Assembly: GCF_022374875.2 (NCBI RefSeq)
Contig: NZ_CP092427.2
Coordinates: forward strand, 3,658,001-3,722,000
Source of the DNA: Mycolicibacterium rufum
GTDB taxonomy: Bacteria; Actinomycetota; Actinomycetes; Mycobacteriales; Mycobacteriaceae
Length of the DNA: 64,000 nt
Direction of reading: 5' to 3'
The position numbers were made by a program, and so were the translations under genes. The notes under the pieces were generated by a model. The model did no database searches. It was not told the origin of the DNA and worked only from the letters and a program-made list of their open reading frames with translations. Shown in pieces: positions 35,501 through 43,951 of the stretch (positions are counted from its first letter, which is position 1; the number at the start of each line of letters is the position of its first letter).

Positions 35501-37090
35501 GGCGGCAGCGGCACGATCACCATGGCCGCCGGGGTATCCCGTGTCTTCGTTCCCGTGCAGATCCTCAACGACGGCCTGTCAGAGCCGACGGAGACGTTCG
35601 TGGTCTCCATCATCAACGTCGACAGCGGCTCGACCCTGCTGTTCCCGAGAACGGCGCGGATCAACATACTCGATGACGAAAACCCCGTCACCGATCCAGT
35701 CTCACCGCCACTGACGTCGAACTACACCGTCACGGAGCAATCCGTGATCACCGGGCTGAACCAACCCTTGGCGTTCCAATTCGCACCACAGAACCCCTCG
35801 CTGGTCTACGTCGCTGAAAAGGGCGGTGTGATCAAGGTCTTCAACGTCAGTACCGGGGTTCAACAATCGACGTTCGTCGACATCAGGCCGAAAGTGAACA
35901 ACGCTCAGGATCGCGGGCTCCTCGACATCGCGTTGGATCCCCAGTTCGGTCAGCCCGTTGCGCAGGGTCAGCCGGAGCACAACTACGTCTATGCGTTCTA
36001 CGTCGTCGACCCTCCTGGTACGGCGGCGAATCCATCCGGGACGAACGCGGGGCCGGACGGCGGCGGAAACCGCTTCGCCTACGTCGTGCGCTTCACCGCT
36101 GACGCCGCAACGAACTTCACCACGGCGGTTCCCGGTAGTGAAGTGGTCCTTCTGGGCGGCGCAGGGGTCTCACTCAATGACATCAGCGGGGGCGGAGCGG
36201 TCGACAGCACCAGCGATACCAGCCTTCCCGAGTCGGGCTTCAACGCCTCGACGGGGAAATACGTCGACAACTACCTCAAGGTCGATTCGCGCAGTCACGC
36301 CGGGGGATCGCTGGCGTTCGGCCCCGATGGTGCGCTGTACGTCGGCATCGGAGACGGAACGTCGTTCGACGTGGTCGACCCGCGCACCCGTAGTGTCCAG
36401 AACATCGACAGCCTGTCGGGCAAGATCCTCCGAATCGACCCGACGACGGGCTCAGGACTGCCGGACAACCCGTTCGTGAAGCCGGGCGACGATCTCAATG
36501 CCAACCACTCCAAGGTGTATCAGCTGGGTCTGCGAAATCCGTTCTCCATCGCCTTCGCCGGAGATGGGCGCCTTTTCATCTCGAACACCGGTTGGTACAG
36601 CTGGGAGGAGATCGAAAGTGGCTATGCCGGAGCGAATTTCGGCTGGCCATATTACGAAGGAGGGGACAACGGTGCGGTACTGCCTGCACCGGGGTATCGA
36701 GACCTTCCCAGTGACCCCGCACGCGGCCTCCCCAGCGCTGCAGACTTTTACGCCGCAGTCGCCAGTGGCGCGAAGGTGATGACGCCCGCGTTCCGCGCCT
36801 TCGCCCACGACCCCAACCAACCGGGTTTTCAGCTCGGGGCCATCGTGGGCGTCGATGCGGTGTACTCGGGATCGCGGTATCCGACAGAGTTCACGAACGA
36901 CATCTTCTTCTCCGACGTCAACGACGGCGAGGTGTACGTCGTCGACAGCAACAACAGCAGCGAGGTGAAGTACCTGTACACCAGCACGAAAGTCCCCGTC
37001 GCTTTCAGCCAGGGACCAGACGGGTACATCTACGTCGCGAACCTCAACGGATCCATCACCAGACTGCAGATCGTGCCGAAACAGGTCTGA
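29558..37090 (+). CDS. Giant secreted mosaic protein with two PQQ-type sugar dehydrogenase-like domains
   Basis: 2,510 residues from ATG 29558 after a G-run ribosome site. Signal peptide ends near Ala44 (PAWA|DD); residues ~45-270 are Ser/Thr/Pro/Arg-rich linker. Approximate order: beta module A1 (277-478), Ig-like B1 (484-577), GSDH propeller 1 (583-942; LPDGRMLVAE, GLRNPYRAYY, NYGWPN), PKD (947-1034; AWDFGD), linker with a PEGA-like strand set (to 1219), A2 (1226-1428), B2, B3 (1431-1619), A3 (1626-1828), B4 (1834-1925), Calx-beta (1929-2045), propeller 2 (2056-2507; GLRNPFSIAF, NFGWPYYEGG). Propellers of this class oxidise sugars or act as binding scaffolds. Probably extracellular or cell-wall attached; no anchor motif seen. 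Next to the EPS locus it may bind or modify the polymer. Confidence 0.85.
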   Translation: MSGTARSLRQVTRGVWRVLARSCALTAVLLVAILISNPQAPAWADDPSSPSTTASDQDAPVSTGQAGPPAAQTDTADHEADHDTTSSADPGVTEESAEATEADVPRGRTRHSRIAERDTQRRARREARRESPHTAASTGSPQAPAPEQAVVDRRSISTAQAHVAPVLSTVTPSASASGTSANVSLSHPVTATVTATVPDAPTTTRQSSVPVGIRLLTSVLSRLLSPRPADSGESPLMWGVLAWTRRSVDQRSGSPSAAGGSAVPTLALAAAPATPAFVQVAAATPQTAQASVAVTYTAAQIAGDTNVLAIGWNNATSTITSVTDSAGNAYRLASPTARGSGISQAIYYASGIKGTAAGTNTVTVVFNTATPYVDIRALEYSGLDPVNPFDRTASATGTGTAASSGAVTTTAANELIFAAGMTTGAFSGPGTGFSSRIITTPDADIAQDRVVSATGSYGATAALSGSAPWLLQVATFKAATSTGGDTTAPTVSVTAPSGTVSGTVSITATAADNVGVAGVQFLVDNAVVGVEDTASPYAVALDTTALVNGTHTLTARARDTSGNTTVSAPVTITVNNAAAPGTFRNEILATGLNLPTAMTFLPDGRMLVAELGGTVKVLSAPYTQADPTPFLQITNIGTAGDATVEQQGIYDIALDPNYATNHYFYVSYTANTPNRDRLSRFTANATSTGTVAGSELVIYQDTQDANAEHHGGAITFGNDGKIYFTTGDAFQGAPSQSLASPRGKVLRFNTDGTIPTDNPFYDGSGPNYDAVWALGLRNPYRAYYDAPTGRLLIGDVGGNDPSTAVEELNVGVRGANYGWPNVEGNSTNPAYTSPIYSYPHLGRDAAITGGFVYHGTQFPSSYQGSYFFADYAQNTIKRLTFDANGNVNGVFNVDPADGTPDGSTGDVVYLTQGPDGALYYIDIGVSDTTGTVGVSKIRRISYTGSTNLPPVAKASATPTSGATPLTVAFSSAGSSDPEGQTLSYAWDFGDQTTSTAANPTHTYTTPGNYQARLTVSDGVNSTISSPLNVVAGNAPTVSIQSPTDGVTFKAGDVITFSGSATDVEDGTLPASAYTWTFDFLHDTHVHPGTPIVGVTSGTFTVPTSGHDWEDNTRYRVSLTVTDSSGLQTTKSVYVYPQKVNLTFNTAPNGAAIYVDGVAHTTPFVLNDLIGFTHTISAPDQTIGGNTYTFSSWSDGAAQSHTLVVPATAQTYSANFTLANPVTPPGFVQVSAATPQTSQSSVTVKYTGAQTAGNTNVLAIGWNNATSSVTSVVDSAGNTYQLAVPPARGNGISQAIYYAANIKGSTAGSNTVTVTFNTATPYVDLRALEYSGLDRVNPFDVGASAAGTGTTASSGAVTTTSANALVFAAGMTTGAFLGAGTGFSSRIITTPDADLAQDRLVSTAGTYSATAPLGASSAWLMQVAAFRAAAVTDTTAPSVSVTAPNTTLSGTVALSATASDNVGVAGVQFLVDNVAVGAQDTTSPYGVSWDTTTVTNGTHTLTARATDSSGNTALSAPITVTVNNGATDTIAPTVAVTAPSGTVSGTLTLSATASDNVAVAGVQFLVDNTAVGAQDTTSPYSVSWNSATVANGTHTVTARATDTSGNTTLSAPVTITVNNSVSAPPGFVQVSAATPQTDQASVTVKYSSTQAAGDTNVVAIGWNNATSTITSVTDSAGNTYRVAVPTARGAGLSQAIYYASNIKAAAAGSNTVTVVFNTATPYVDVRALEYSGLDPVNPFGAGVSGSGTGTSASAGSVTTTTANELLFTAGMTTGGFSGAGTGFTSRIITAPDLDIAQDRLAGTAGSYGATATLSGSAAWLLQTATFKAATTSGGDTIAPTVAVTAPSGTVSGTLTLSATASDNVAVAGVQFLVDNTAVGAQDTTSPYSVSWNSATVANGTHTVTARAIDTSGNTTLSAPVTITVNNAAVATTTSIFFESSPSVGEAKGSVMVPIGRSGDLTRVSTIEYGITPDTATSGVDYIGGSGTITMAAGVSRVFVPVQILNDGLSEPTETFVVSIINVDSGSTLLFPRTARINILDDENPVTDPVSPPLTSNYTVTEQSVITGLNQPLAFQFAPQNPSLVYVAEKGGVIKVFNVSTGVQQSTFVDIRPKVNNAQDRGLLDIALDPQFGQPVAQGQPEHNYVYAFYVVDPPGTAANPSGTNAGPDGGGNRFAYVVRFTADAATNFTTAVPGSEVVLLGGAGVSLNDISGGGAVDSTSDTSLPESGFNASTGKYVDNYLKVDSRSHAGGSLAFGPDGALYVGIGDGTSFDVVDPRTRSVQNIDSLSGKILRIDPTTGSGLPDNPFVKPGDDLNANHSKVYQLGLRNPFSIAFAGDGRLFISNTGWYSWEEIESGYAGANFGWPYYEGGDNGAVLPAPGYRDLPSDPARGLPSAADFYAAVASGAKVMTPAFRAFAHDPNQPGFQLGAIVGVDAVYSGSRYPTEFTNDIFFSDVNDGEVYVVDSNNSSEVKYLYTSTKVPVAFSQGPDGYIYVANLNGSITRLQIVPKQV
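30386..30993 (+). repeat. Beta module A, copy 1, of the giant protein
   Basis: About 203 codons beginning FVQVAAATPQT and ending near LQVATFKAA. Copies 2 and 3 follow at 33233 and 34433 with FVQVSAATPQT starts. Shared landmarks are AIGWNNATS, IYYAS/AANIK, YSGLD-VNPF and SSRIIT. I know of no assigned function for this module. Confidence 0.75.
33233..33840 (+). repeat. Beta module A, copy 2
   Basis: Second copy of the ~203-residue module (FVQVSAATPQTSQ to MQVAAFRAA). It is followed by Ig-like repeats B2 and B3. Confidence 0.75.
34141..34412 (+). repeat. Ig-like repeat B3, near-identical in DNA to B4
   Basis: A 272-base stretch that matches 35062-35333 with only three substitutions seen by eye, at offset 921. 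B1 (about 31010-31290) and B2 (about 33850-34131) encode related but more divergent Ig-like domains. Confidence 0.85.
34433..35041 (+). repeat. Beta module A, copy 3
   Basis: Third copy (FVQVSAATPQTDQ to LQTATFKAA), followed by Ig-like repeat B4. Copy 3 plus B4 give a period of 921 bases between the near-identical B3 and B4 repeats. Confidence 0.75.
35062..35333 (+). repeat. Ig-like repeat B4, near-identical in DNA to B3
   Basis: Matches 34141-34412 apart from a C/G, a G/C and a C/T change (the last gives Thr to Ile in ARATDTS/ARAIDTS). It ends TITVNN before the Calx-beta domain. Confidence 0.85.
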
Positions 37091-37127
37091 CGCAGGCCCC
37101 TGCGTTCAGACCGCGGACGGCGGTCTG
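37091..37127. terminator. Two adjacent hairpins between convergent genes, candidate bidirectional terminator
   Basis: CGCAGG-CC-CCTGCG (37091-37104) is a perfect six-pair stem directly after the giant gene stop. CAGACCG-CGGACGG-CGGTCTG (37107-37127) is a perfect seven-pair stem that includes the mutY stop codon. No T-run follows, as is common in mycobacteria. Confidence 0.5.
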
Positions 37128-37999
37128 ACCTCGCCGCCCTCGCCGGCCAGCGCGAACCGGCCGTCGGCGGTCTGTTCCACCAGACCGTCGACCAGAAGTG
37201 AGTCGAGGCAGCGGTCGCGCTGCGCCGTGTCGGTCGTCCACGCGACGTCGAGTTCGGCGCGCGTGACCGGAGAAGCGCTGCCGCGCAACACATCGAGCAG
37301 CCGGCCCCGCACCTGACGATCGGTGCCCGCGTATTTCTGCACCTTGCGCACCGGACCGGTGCCTGCGGGGAAACCCAGCGAACGCCACGTGCAGTGGCTC
37401 AGCGGGCACACCCCGCACTTGGGGGAGCGGGCCGTGCACACCGTCGCGCCGAGTTCCATCAGCGCCACCGAGAACGTCGGCGCGTTCTCGTCGTCGGGCA
37501 GCAGCGCCGCCACGTCGTCGAGGTCGCGCGCGGAGGCGGCGGCGGCGTCGTCGCGACCGTGCACCGCGCGGGCCACCACCCGGCGCACGTTGGTGTCCAC
37601 CACCGGCACCCGCTGCCGGTAGGCGAAGCACGCCACCGCCCGCGCGGTGTAGGTGCCGATCCCCGGCAATGAGAGCAGGGTGTCGACGTCGGCGGGCACC
37701 ACGTCGCCGTGCTCGGTGGCGATCACCGTCGCGCACTCGTGCAGCCGCTTGGCCCGGCGCGGGTAGCCGAGCTTGCCCCAGGCCCGCAGCACGTCGGCGG
37801 CCCCGGCTGCCGCGGTCGCCGACGGCGTGGGCCACCGGGCCACCCAGTCCCGCCAGATCGGCTCCACCCGCGCGACCGGCGTCTGCTGCAGCATGAACTC
37901 GCTGACCAGGATCTGCCACGCCGAAACGCCCGGCCGGCGCCACGGCAGGTCCCGCTGCGCGGTCGCGTACCAGGCCAGCAGCTCACCGGTGTCGATCAT
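37106..37999 (-). CDS. mutY: A/G-specific adenine glycosylase MutY
   Basis: 297 residues from ATG 37999; an upstream in-frame ATG at 38029 (MADILPQPAS extension) would share its CATG with the carbonic anhydrase start. The sequence has RDLPWR, ILVSEFMLQQTPVARV, the helix-hairpin-helix LPGIGTYTARAV, the catalytic Asp in VVDTNVRRV, and the 4Fe-4S Cys cluster in CTARSPKCGVCPLSHC. It removes adenine opposite 8-oxoguanine in DNA. The Rv3589 orthologue is in the same place in M. tuberculosis, next to canB. The C-terminal NUDIX-like domain of longer MutY proteins is short or absent. Confidence 0.95.
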   Translation of the reverse strand: MIDTGELLAWYATAQRDLPWRRPGVSAWQILVSEFMLQQTPVARVEPIWRDWVARWPTPSATAAAGAADVLRAWGKLGYPRRAKRLHECATVIATEHGDVVPADVDTLLSLPGIGTYTARAVACFAYRQRVPVVDTNVRRVVARAVHGRDDAAAASARDLDDVAALLPDDENAPTFSVALMELGATVCTARSPKCGVCPLSHCTWRSLGFPAGTGPVRKVQKYAGTDRQVRGRLLDVLRGSASPVTRAELDVAWTTDTAQRDRCLDSLLVDGLVEQTADGRFALAGEGGEVRPPSAV

Positions 38000-38027
38000 C
38001 GATGCAGGCTGGGGCAGAATGTCGGCC

Positions 38028-38648
38028 ATGCCGAACACGAACCCGTTGACCGCGTGGAAAGCACTCAAGGAGGGTAACGAGCGCTTCGTCGCGGGCAAGC
38101 CCGAGCATCCCAGCCAGAGCATCGAGCGTCGTGCCAGCCTTACTGCCGCGCAGAAGCCCACCGCGGTGGTGTTCGGCTGCGGCGACAGCCGGGTCGCGGC
38201 GGAGATCATCTTCGACCAGGGCCTGGGCGACATGTTCGTGGTCCGTACCGCCGGACACGTCATCGACAGCGCGGTGCTCGGCTCGATCGAGTACGCCGTC
38301 GCCGTGCTCAACGTCCCGCTGATCGTCGTGCTCGGGCACGACAGCTGCGGCGCGGTCGGGGCGACACTGGCCGCGCTCGACGACGGCGCGGTGCCCAGCG
38401 GCTACATCCGCGACATCGTCGAGCGGGTGACGCCGTCGATCCTGGTCGGCCGCCGTGAGGGCCTCACCCGGGTCGACGAGTTCGAGGCCCGGCACGTCAC
38501 CGAGACCGGCAAGCAGCTGCTCAGCCGCTCGACCACCATCGCGGAAGCGGTGCGCGAGGGCCGGCTCGCGATCGTCGGGCTGACCTACCACCTGGCGGAC
38601 GGCCAGGTGGTCCTGCGCGACCACATAGGCGACATCGGCGAGAACTGA
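38028..38648 (+). CDS. canB: Beta-carbonic anhydrase
   Basis: 206 residues from ATG 38028 (MPNTNPLTAW, matching the Rv3588c start as I recall it). Zinc ligands and neighbours of the beta class are present: VFGCGDSRVAAE (Cys and Asp-Ser-Arg) and VLGHDSCGAVGA (His and Cys). It interconverts carbon dioxide and bicarbonate in the cytosol. It is divergent from mutY with start codons that touch or overlap. The downstream gene is on the same strand after a 56-base gap. Confidence 0.95.
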   Translation: MPNTNPLTAWKALKEGNERFVAGKPEHPSQSIERRASLTAAQKPTAVVFGCGDSRVAAEIIFDQGLGDMFVVRTAGHVIDSAVLGSIEYAVAVLNVPLIVVLGHDSCGAVGATLAALDDGAVPSGYIRDIVERVTPSILVGRREGLTRVDEFEARHVTETGKQLLSRSTTIAEAVREGRLAIVGLTYHLADGQVVLRDHIGDIGEN

Positions 38649-38704
38649 AAGGCGACACGCCGGGCGACGTCGAACATGGTGTGCTGACCTGCCCTTACCG
38701 TGAT

Positions 38705-39484
38705 GTGGTGCTGGATCTAGAACCGCATGGCCCGCTGCCCCAACAGATCTATTGGCGACGCCGGGCTCTCGCGCTCGGCGTGGCCGTGCTCGTCATCGGC
38801 ATCATCGCCGCCATCGTCGCGGTCGTCGTGATGAACAGCACCAGCAACGAGCAACCCACCGCCAACGAGTCGCAGCAGACCCAGGCGGCCACCCCGCCGA
38901 CGCCGCTGCCCGGTGGGAACCCCGAGGTCAAGACCCCCATCCAGGCGCCGGCCCAGCAGGCGCCACCGCCGACCGCCACCCCGACGGCCGCCGTCGTGCC
39001 CCCGCCGATCCTCAAGGAGGGCGACGACTGCCCGGACTCGACGCTCGCGGTCAAGGGCATCACCAACGAGCCGCAGTACGTCGTCGGCGATCAGCCGAAG
39101 TTCACGATGGTCGTGACGAACATCGGCCTGGTCGCCTGCCAGCGCGACGTGGGTGCCGCCGTGCTCGCCGCGTACGTGTACTCGCTGGACAACCAGCGGC
39201 TGTGGTCGAACCTGGACTGTGCACCGTCGAACGAGACGCTGATCAAGACGTTCCAGCCGGGCGAACAGGTGACCACCGAGGTGACGTGGACCGGGATGGG
39301 TTCGGCGCCGAACTGCCCGCTGCCGCGGCAGCCGATCGGACCGGGCACCTACAACCTGGTGGTCCAGCTGGGCAATCTGCGTTCGGCGACGGTGCCGTTC
39401 GTCCTGGCCCAGCCCCAGCAGATTCCGCCGGGCGCACCGGGGGCGGTGCCTCCGCCGGCGCCCGCACCCGCACCCGCGGGCTGA
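38705..39484 (+). CDS. Conserved single-pass membrane protein (Rv3587c-like)
   Basis: 259 residues from GTG 38705 (38708 is also a GTG; a start at 38681 is possible). A short cytosolic head (DLEPHGPLPQQIYWRRR) precedes one membrane span (LALGVAVLVIGIIAAIVAVVV), then a long Gln/Thr/Pro-rich linker and an extracytoplasmic beta domain (~residues 110-240, with four Cys, e.g. DDCPDSTLAV, VACQRDVGAAV). The C-terminus is Pro/Ala-rich. It corresponds to Rv3587c by position and layout. Function is unknown; the layout suggests a cell-envelope role. Confidence 0.85.
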   Translation: MVLDLEPHGPLPQQIYWRRRALALGVAVLVIGIIAAIVAVVVMNSTSNEQPTANESQQTQAATPPTPLPGGNPEVKTPIQAPAQQAPPPTATPTAAVVPPPILKEGDDCPDSTLAVKGITNEPQYVVGDQPKFTMVVTNIGLVACQRDVGAAVLAAYVYSLDNQRLWSNLDCAPSNETLIKTFQPGEQVTTEVTWTGMGSAPNCPLPRQPIGPGTYNLVVQLGNLRSATVPFVLAQPQQIPPGAPGAVPPPAPAPAPAG

Positions 39485-39485
39485 G

Positions 39486-40604
39486 TCAGGCGAGCCGGTC
39501 GGCGATCGTCGACTCGGCGAGCTGTGACAGGCCCTCGCGGATGTGGCGCGCCCACATCGACCCGATGCCCTCGACGGACTGCAGGTCGCTGGCGCTCGCG
39601 GCCAGCAGGCCCTGCAGCGAGCCGAAGTTGCGCACCAGCAGGTCGACGTGCGCGAACTGCAGCCGCGGGATGCCCGCCATCGCGCGGTAGCCCCGTGAGC
39701 TCATCGCCGAATCCTGCGCCTCGGCCGTCGATGGGTAGCCGAAAACCCTTGCCAGCGTGGTGAAGTCGAGCAGCTCGCTGTCGGAGAGCCCGTCGAGCTC
39801 CTCGAGCGTGGCGGTCACCTGGGCGGCGGTCGGCGGGTCGGGATTGGCGTGGTAGTCGCGCACGATCAGCTCGCGGTCGGTGTCGTTGTCGCCCACCAGC
39901 TCATCGAGCTGCAGTTTGAGCTGCCGGCCGTCGGTGCCGAGCTCGACGACGTCGGAGTCGATCTCCAGGCTGATGCGGCGCACCATCTCGAGGCGCTGCA
40001 CCACGGTCATCACGTCGCGCAGCGTCACGAAGTCCTCGATCTCGGCCATGGACAGCTGCCGGCTCACCTCGTCGAGGCGGGTCTTGTAGCGCTCCAGCGT
40101 GTCGATGGTCTGGTTGGCCCGCGACAGGATGGTCGCCGACTCGGGCACCACGTGTCGCTCGCCGGCGACGTACACGGTCACGATGCTCATCGAGTGGCTG
40201 ACCGAGATCACCGGGTAGCCGGTCTGGATCGCGGTGCGTTCGGCCGAGCGGTGCCGGGTGCCGGACTCCTCGGTCGGGATCGACGGATCGGGCACCAGCT
40301 GCACGTTGGCCCGCAGGATGCGGCTGCCGTCGCTGGAGAGCACCACCGCGCCGTCCATCTTCGACAGCTCCCGCAGCCGGGTCGGCGCGTAGCGCACGTC
40401 GAGGGAGAAGCCGCCGTCGCAGATCGCCTCGACGCTGTCGTCGTAGCCGATCACGATCAGCGCGCCGGTGCGGCCGCGCAGGATGCGTTCCAGGCCGTCG
40501 CGCAGCGGGGTGCCGGGCGCCAGCCGGGCGATCGTCTCGCGCAGGGTCGGCCGGGCCAGCTGCACGACCGTGCGCGCGGTCCGTCCCGTCGACTTCACGG
40601 CCAT
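39486..40604 (-). CDS. disA: Diadenylate cyclase DisA
   Basis: 372 residues from ATG 40604. The DAC domain has [35 protein letters not shown] (DGA motif) and [12 protein letters not shown] (RHR motif), the residues that bind ATP. A helical linker is followed by a C-terminal helix-hairpin-helix DNA-binding domain ([15 protein letters not shown]). It makes cyclic di-AMP and scans DNA for damage. It lies next to radA, 20 bases downstream of its stop, matching the conserved radA-disA operon (Rv3585-Rv3586). Confidence 0.97.
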   Translation of the reverse strand: MAVKSTGRTARTVVQLARPTLRETIARLAPGTPLRDGLERILRGRTGALIVIGYDDSVEAICDGGFSLDVRYAPTRLRELSKMDGAVVLSSDGSRILRANVQLVPDPSIPTEESGTRHRSAERTAIQTGYPVISVSHSMSIVTVYVAGERHVVPESATILSRANQTIDTLERYKTRLDEVSRQLSMAEIEDFVTLRDVMTVVQRLEMVRRISLEIDSDVVELGTDGRQLKLQLDELVGDNDTDRELIVRDYHANPDPPTAAQVTATLEELDGLSDSELLDFTTLARVFGYPSTAEAQDSAMSSRGYRAMAGIPRLQFAHVDLLVRNFGSLQGLLAASASDLQSVEGIGSMWARHIREGLSQLAESTIADRLA

Positions 40605-40624
40605 CTGTTCCCCTCGGATCCGCC

Positions 40625-42010
40625 TCAGTTCGCGTCATTCTGGCTGATCCGGCGCAGCACCTGCAATGCCGAGGTGATGTCGTCGGCCGGGATGGCGCGC
40701 AGCCCGGCCGGCGGCGACGCCACCCCGGCAGGCACCACAGCAGTGGTGAACCCCAGCCGCGCCGCCTCCGCGAGCCGGCGGTCCATCCCCGTCACGCGGC
40801 GCAGATCACCGGCGAGCCCGACCTCGCCGATCGCGATCGCCGTGGTCGGCATCGGCAGATCGGTGAACGCCGACGCGATGGCCAGCGCCACCGCGAGATC
40901 GGAGGACGAGTCGGTCAGGCGCATGCCGCCGACCGTGGACAGGTAGATGTCGTTCGCGCCGACGGGCAGGCGGGCCCGCTTCTCCAGCACGGCGGTGATC
41001 ATCGCCGCGCGCGAGGAGTCGATGCCGCTGACCGCGCGTCGCGGACTGCCGCTGGCCGGTGAGCCGATCAGCGCCTGCACCTCGCCGATCATCGGGCGCT
41101 TGCCGTCGAGCGTCACCGTCACCGAGGTGCCGGGCACCGCCTTGGGGCGCTGGTCGAGGAACAGCCCCGACGGATCGGCCACGCATTCGATCCCGTTGTC
41201 GTGCAACAGGAAACAGCCGACCTCGTCGGCGGCGCCGAACCTGTTCTTGACGCCGCGCACCATCCGCAGCGACGACGCGCGATCGCCTTCGAAGTGCAGC
41301 ACGACGTCGACGAGGTGCTCCAGCGAGCGGGGCCCGGCGATCGCGCCGTCCTTGGTGACGTGGCCGACCAGCAGCATGGCCGTGCCGGTGCTCTTCGCGG
41401 TCATCGTCAGCGCCGTGGTGACCGCGCGGACCTGGGTGACGCCGCCGGTCACCCCGTCGGCCTCGGTGGTCGACATGGTCTGCACCGAGTCGACGACGAC
41501 CAGCGACGGCGCGACCGCCTCGATGTGACCGAGCGCGGTCTGCAGATCCGATTCCGCGGCGAGGTACACCTCGTCGTGCGCGCAGCCGGTGCGCTCGGCG
41601 CGTAGCCGGATCTGGCCGGCCGATTCCTCACCGGACAGGTAGAGCGCCCGCCGGCCGGTCTGCGCCCAGCGGTGGGCGACCTCGAGCAGCAGCGTGGACT
41701 TGCCGACGCCGGGATCCCCGGCCAGCAGGGTCACCGAACCGGGCACCAGACCGCCGCCGAGCACACGGTCGAGTTCGCTGACGCCGGTGTGGAAGTGCCG
41801 CGTGGTGCCCGGGTCGATGGAGCTGATCGGCACCGCAGGAGAGGTGGGGGCGACCACGCGGCGGGTGGCCGACCCGCCGACCGCGGTCAGCGCGACTTCG
41901 TCGACCGTGCCCCAGGTCCCGCATTCCGAGCAGCGGCCCACCCACTTGGGGGTGAGATGGTGGCATTCCGAACAGCGGTATTGCGAACGTGTTTTCGAAG
42001 GCCGGGCCAC
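40625..42010 (-). CDS. radA: DNA repair protein RadA (Sms)
   Basis: 461 residues from GTG 42010. N-terminal zinc finger [19 protein letters not shown], here with four Cys, then the Walker A loop GDPGVGKST, Walker B region [10 protein letters not shown], the RadA-specific KNRFG motif and a C-terminal Lon-protease-like domain ([14 protein letters not shown]). It is a RecA-like ATPase for branch migration in recombination. It is transcribed toward disA and follows lpqE in the same direction. Confidence 0.97.
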   Translation of the reverse strand: MARPSKTRSQYRCSECHHLTPKWVGRCSECGTWGTVDEVALTAVGGSATRRVVAPTSPAVPISSIDPGTTRHFHTGVSELDRVLGGGLVPGSVTLLAGDPGVGKSTLLLEVAHRWAQTGRRALYLSGEESAGQIRLRAERTGCAHDEVYLAAESDLQTALGHIEAVAPSLVVVDSVQTMSTTEADGVTGGVTQVRAVTTALTMTAKSTGTAMLLVGHVTKDGAIAGPRSLEHLVDVVLHFEGDRASSLRMVRGVKNRFGAADEVGCFLLHDNGIECVADPSGLFLDQRPKAVPGTSVTVTLDGKRPMIGEVQALIGSPASGSPRRAVSGIDSSRAAMITAVLEKRARLPVGANDIYLSTVGGMRLTDSSSDLAVALAIASAFTDLPMPTTAIAIGEVGLAGDLRRVTGMDRRLAEAARLGFTTAVVPAGVASPPAGLRAIPADDITSALQVLRRISQNDAN

Positions 42011-42076
42011 GGGGTGACGGTATCGGCCGGGACCGACAGATCGGGCGCGGCGCGCCCGGCGTGGTCCGAGGAGGCG

Positions 42077-42667
42077 CTAGTGCCCGCCGGAATGGCCCTC
42101 GACCGGGGCGCCGTCGTCGGTGACCTCGCGCCGCGGCGTCTCGCCCGCCGAGATCGGGACCGGCACGGTGGTCTCGCCGGACTTCTCGAACGTGAAGGTG
42201 AAGTCGTAGGTCAGCCCGTTGGTGATCGGCTTGTTCAGGGCCACCTTCGCCTCGGCCGCGTCGGCGGGCTCGATGTTCTCCAGTGGCGTGGTCTGGCCGT
42301 CCGGGCTGCCGACCACCAGCACGCCGTTGGCGGGCAGCGCACCGTCGCCGGTCAGCGTCACGCTGCCCACGTCGGAGGTGATCCGGACCAGCTTGTCGTT
42401 GACGTCGGCCGAGGTGTTCGCCGCGGTGAAGATCAGCTCGACGTCGCGGCCCGGCTGGACGTAGTCCGCGGTCTGCAGGGCGCGCAGGTGCACGTTGCGC
42501 AACGCGATCGGGCCGGCTTTGCCGCTGGTGCCGTTGATCGCGGGCTCCTGCGTCGCGGTCTGGGACACCTGGCCCGCGCCGCAGCCGCTCAAGGCGACGG
42601 ACAGGCCCACCGCGGCGGCCGCCATGGCGGCGGTGATGACAGAAGTGCGCCGTTCTAAGGGGTTCAC
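42077..42667 (-). CDS. lpqE: Lipoprotein LpqE
   Basis: 196 residues from GTG 42667, with a perfect AGGAGG six bases upstream. The signal peptide ends in the lipobox LSGC ([11 protein letters not shown]), so the mature N-terminal Cys would be lipidated and the protein attached to the outer leaflet. A beta-rich domain follows ([35 protein letters not shown]) with an acidic His/Gly tail. By position next to radA it matches Rv3584. Function is unknown; the family has been linked to copper chaperone-like (PCu(A)C) folds in some annotations, which I could not verify here. Confidence 0.88.
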   Translation of the reverse strand: MNPLERRTSVITAAMAAAAVGLSVALSGCGAGQVSQTATQEPAINGTSGKAGPIALRNVHLRALQTADYVQPGRDVELIFTAANTSADVNDKLVRITSDVGSVTLTGDGALPANGVLVVGSPDGQTTPLENIEPADAAEAKVALNKPITNGLTYDFTFTFEKSGETTVPVPISAGETPRREVTDDGAPVEGHSGGH

Positions 42668-42849
42668 TGGGTGCCTCCTGCTCGGCCGACAACGCGACGT
42701 GACATGCCGGTCTTCCTGGTTCGACTATGCAGAGTAGTAGGTCGCGATGGCGGGCGGTAGCGCAGGGCGCGGCCGGTGTCCACAGGGGGCGTGCCTTGCA
42801 CGGATTCGCCGGTGTGTCAACCCCTGGTGTTCGCCGACTGTGCCCCTGA

Positions 42850-43407
<558 letters not shown>

Positions 43408-43412
43408 CGGCC

Positions 43413-43928
43413 GTGATTCCCCGCGTCGGTCTCGGGACCGACGTTCATCCCCTCGAAGCCGGACGTCCGTGCTGGCTACTGGGTCTGCTGTTCGACGACG
43501 CCGACGGCTGTGCCGGTCACAGCGACGGTGACGTCGCCGCCCATGCCCTCTGCGACGCGCTGCTGTCCGCAGCGGGCATGGGCGACATCGGCGAGGTGTT
43601 CGGCACCGACCGTCCGCAGTGGCGGGGGGTGTCCGGCGCCGACATGCTGCGCCATGTGCGCTCCCTGCTCGACGGCGCCGGCCTGCACGTCGGTAACGCC
43701 GCGGTGCAGGTCATCGGCAACCGTCCGAAGGTCGGTCCACGCCGCGCCGAGGCCCAGTTGGTGCTCTCCGAGCTGGTCGGCGCCCCCGTTTCGGTGTCCG
43801 CCACCACCACCGACGGCCTCGGTCTCACGGGCCGCGGGGAGGGCCTCGCGGCGATCGCGACGGCCCTGGTTTTTGGCGATGAGCGCTTGCGCGAAGAGCA
43901 GACAAGCCGCGATGAGGGTTTCGCCTGA
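43413..43928 (+). CDS. ispF: 2-C-methyl-D-erythritol 2,4-cyclodiphosphate synthase
   Basis: 171 residues from GTG 43413. The metal site is intact: [11 protein letters not shown] (Asp9/His11 type) and [16 protein letters not shown], with the [15 protein letters not shown] signature near the end. It makes MEcPP in the non-mevalonate isoprenoid pathway. It begins five bases after carD, so both are in one operon. In M. tuberculosis ispD lies between them; no trace of ispD exists here. Cys-tRNA synthetase follows. Confidence 0.96.
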   Translation: MIPRVGLGTDVHPLEAGRPCWLLGLLFDDADGCAGHSDGDVAAHALCDALLSAAGMGDIGEVFGTDRPQWRGVSGADMLRHVRSLLDGAGLHVGNAAVQVIGNRPKVGPRRAEAQLVLSELVGAPVSVSATTTDGLGLTGRGEGLAAIATALVFGDERLREEQTSRDEGFA

Positions 43929-43951
43929 TCCGGCCGGTAAGCTGGCCCGTC

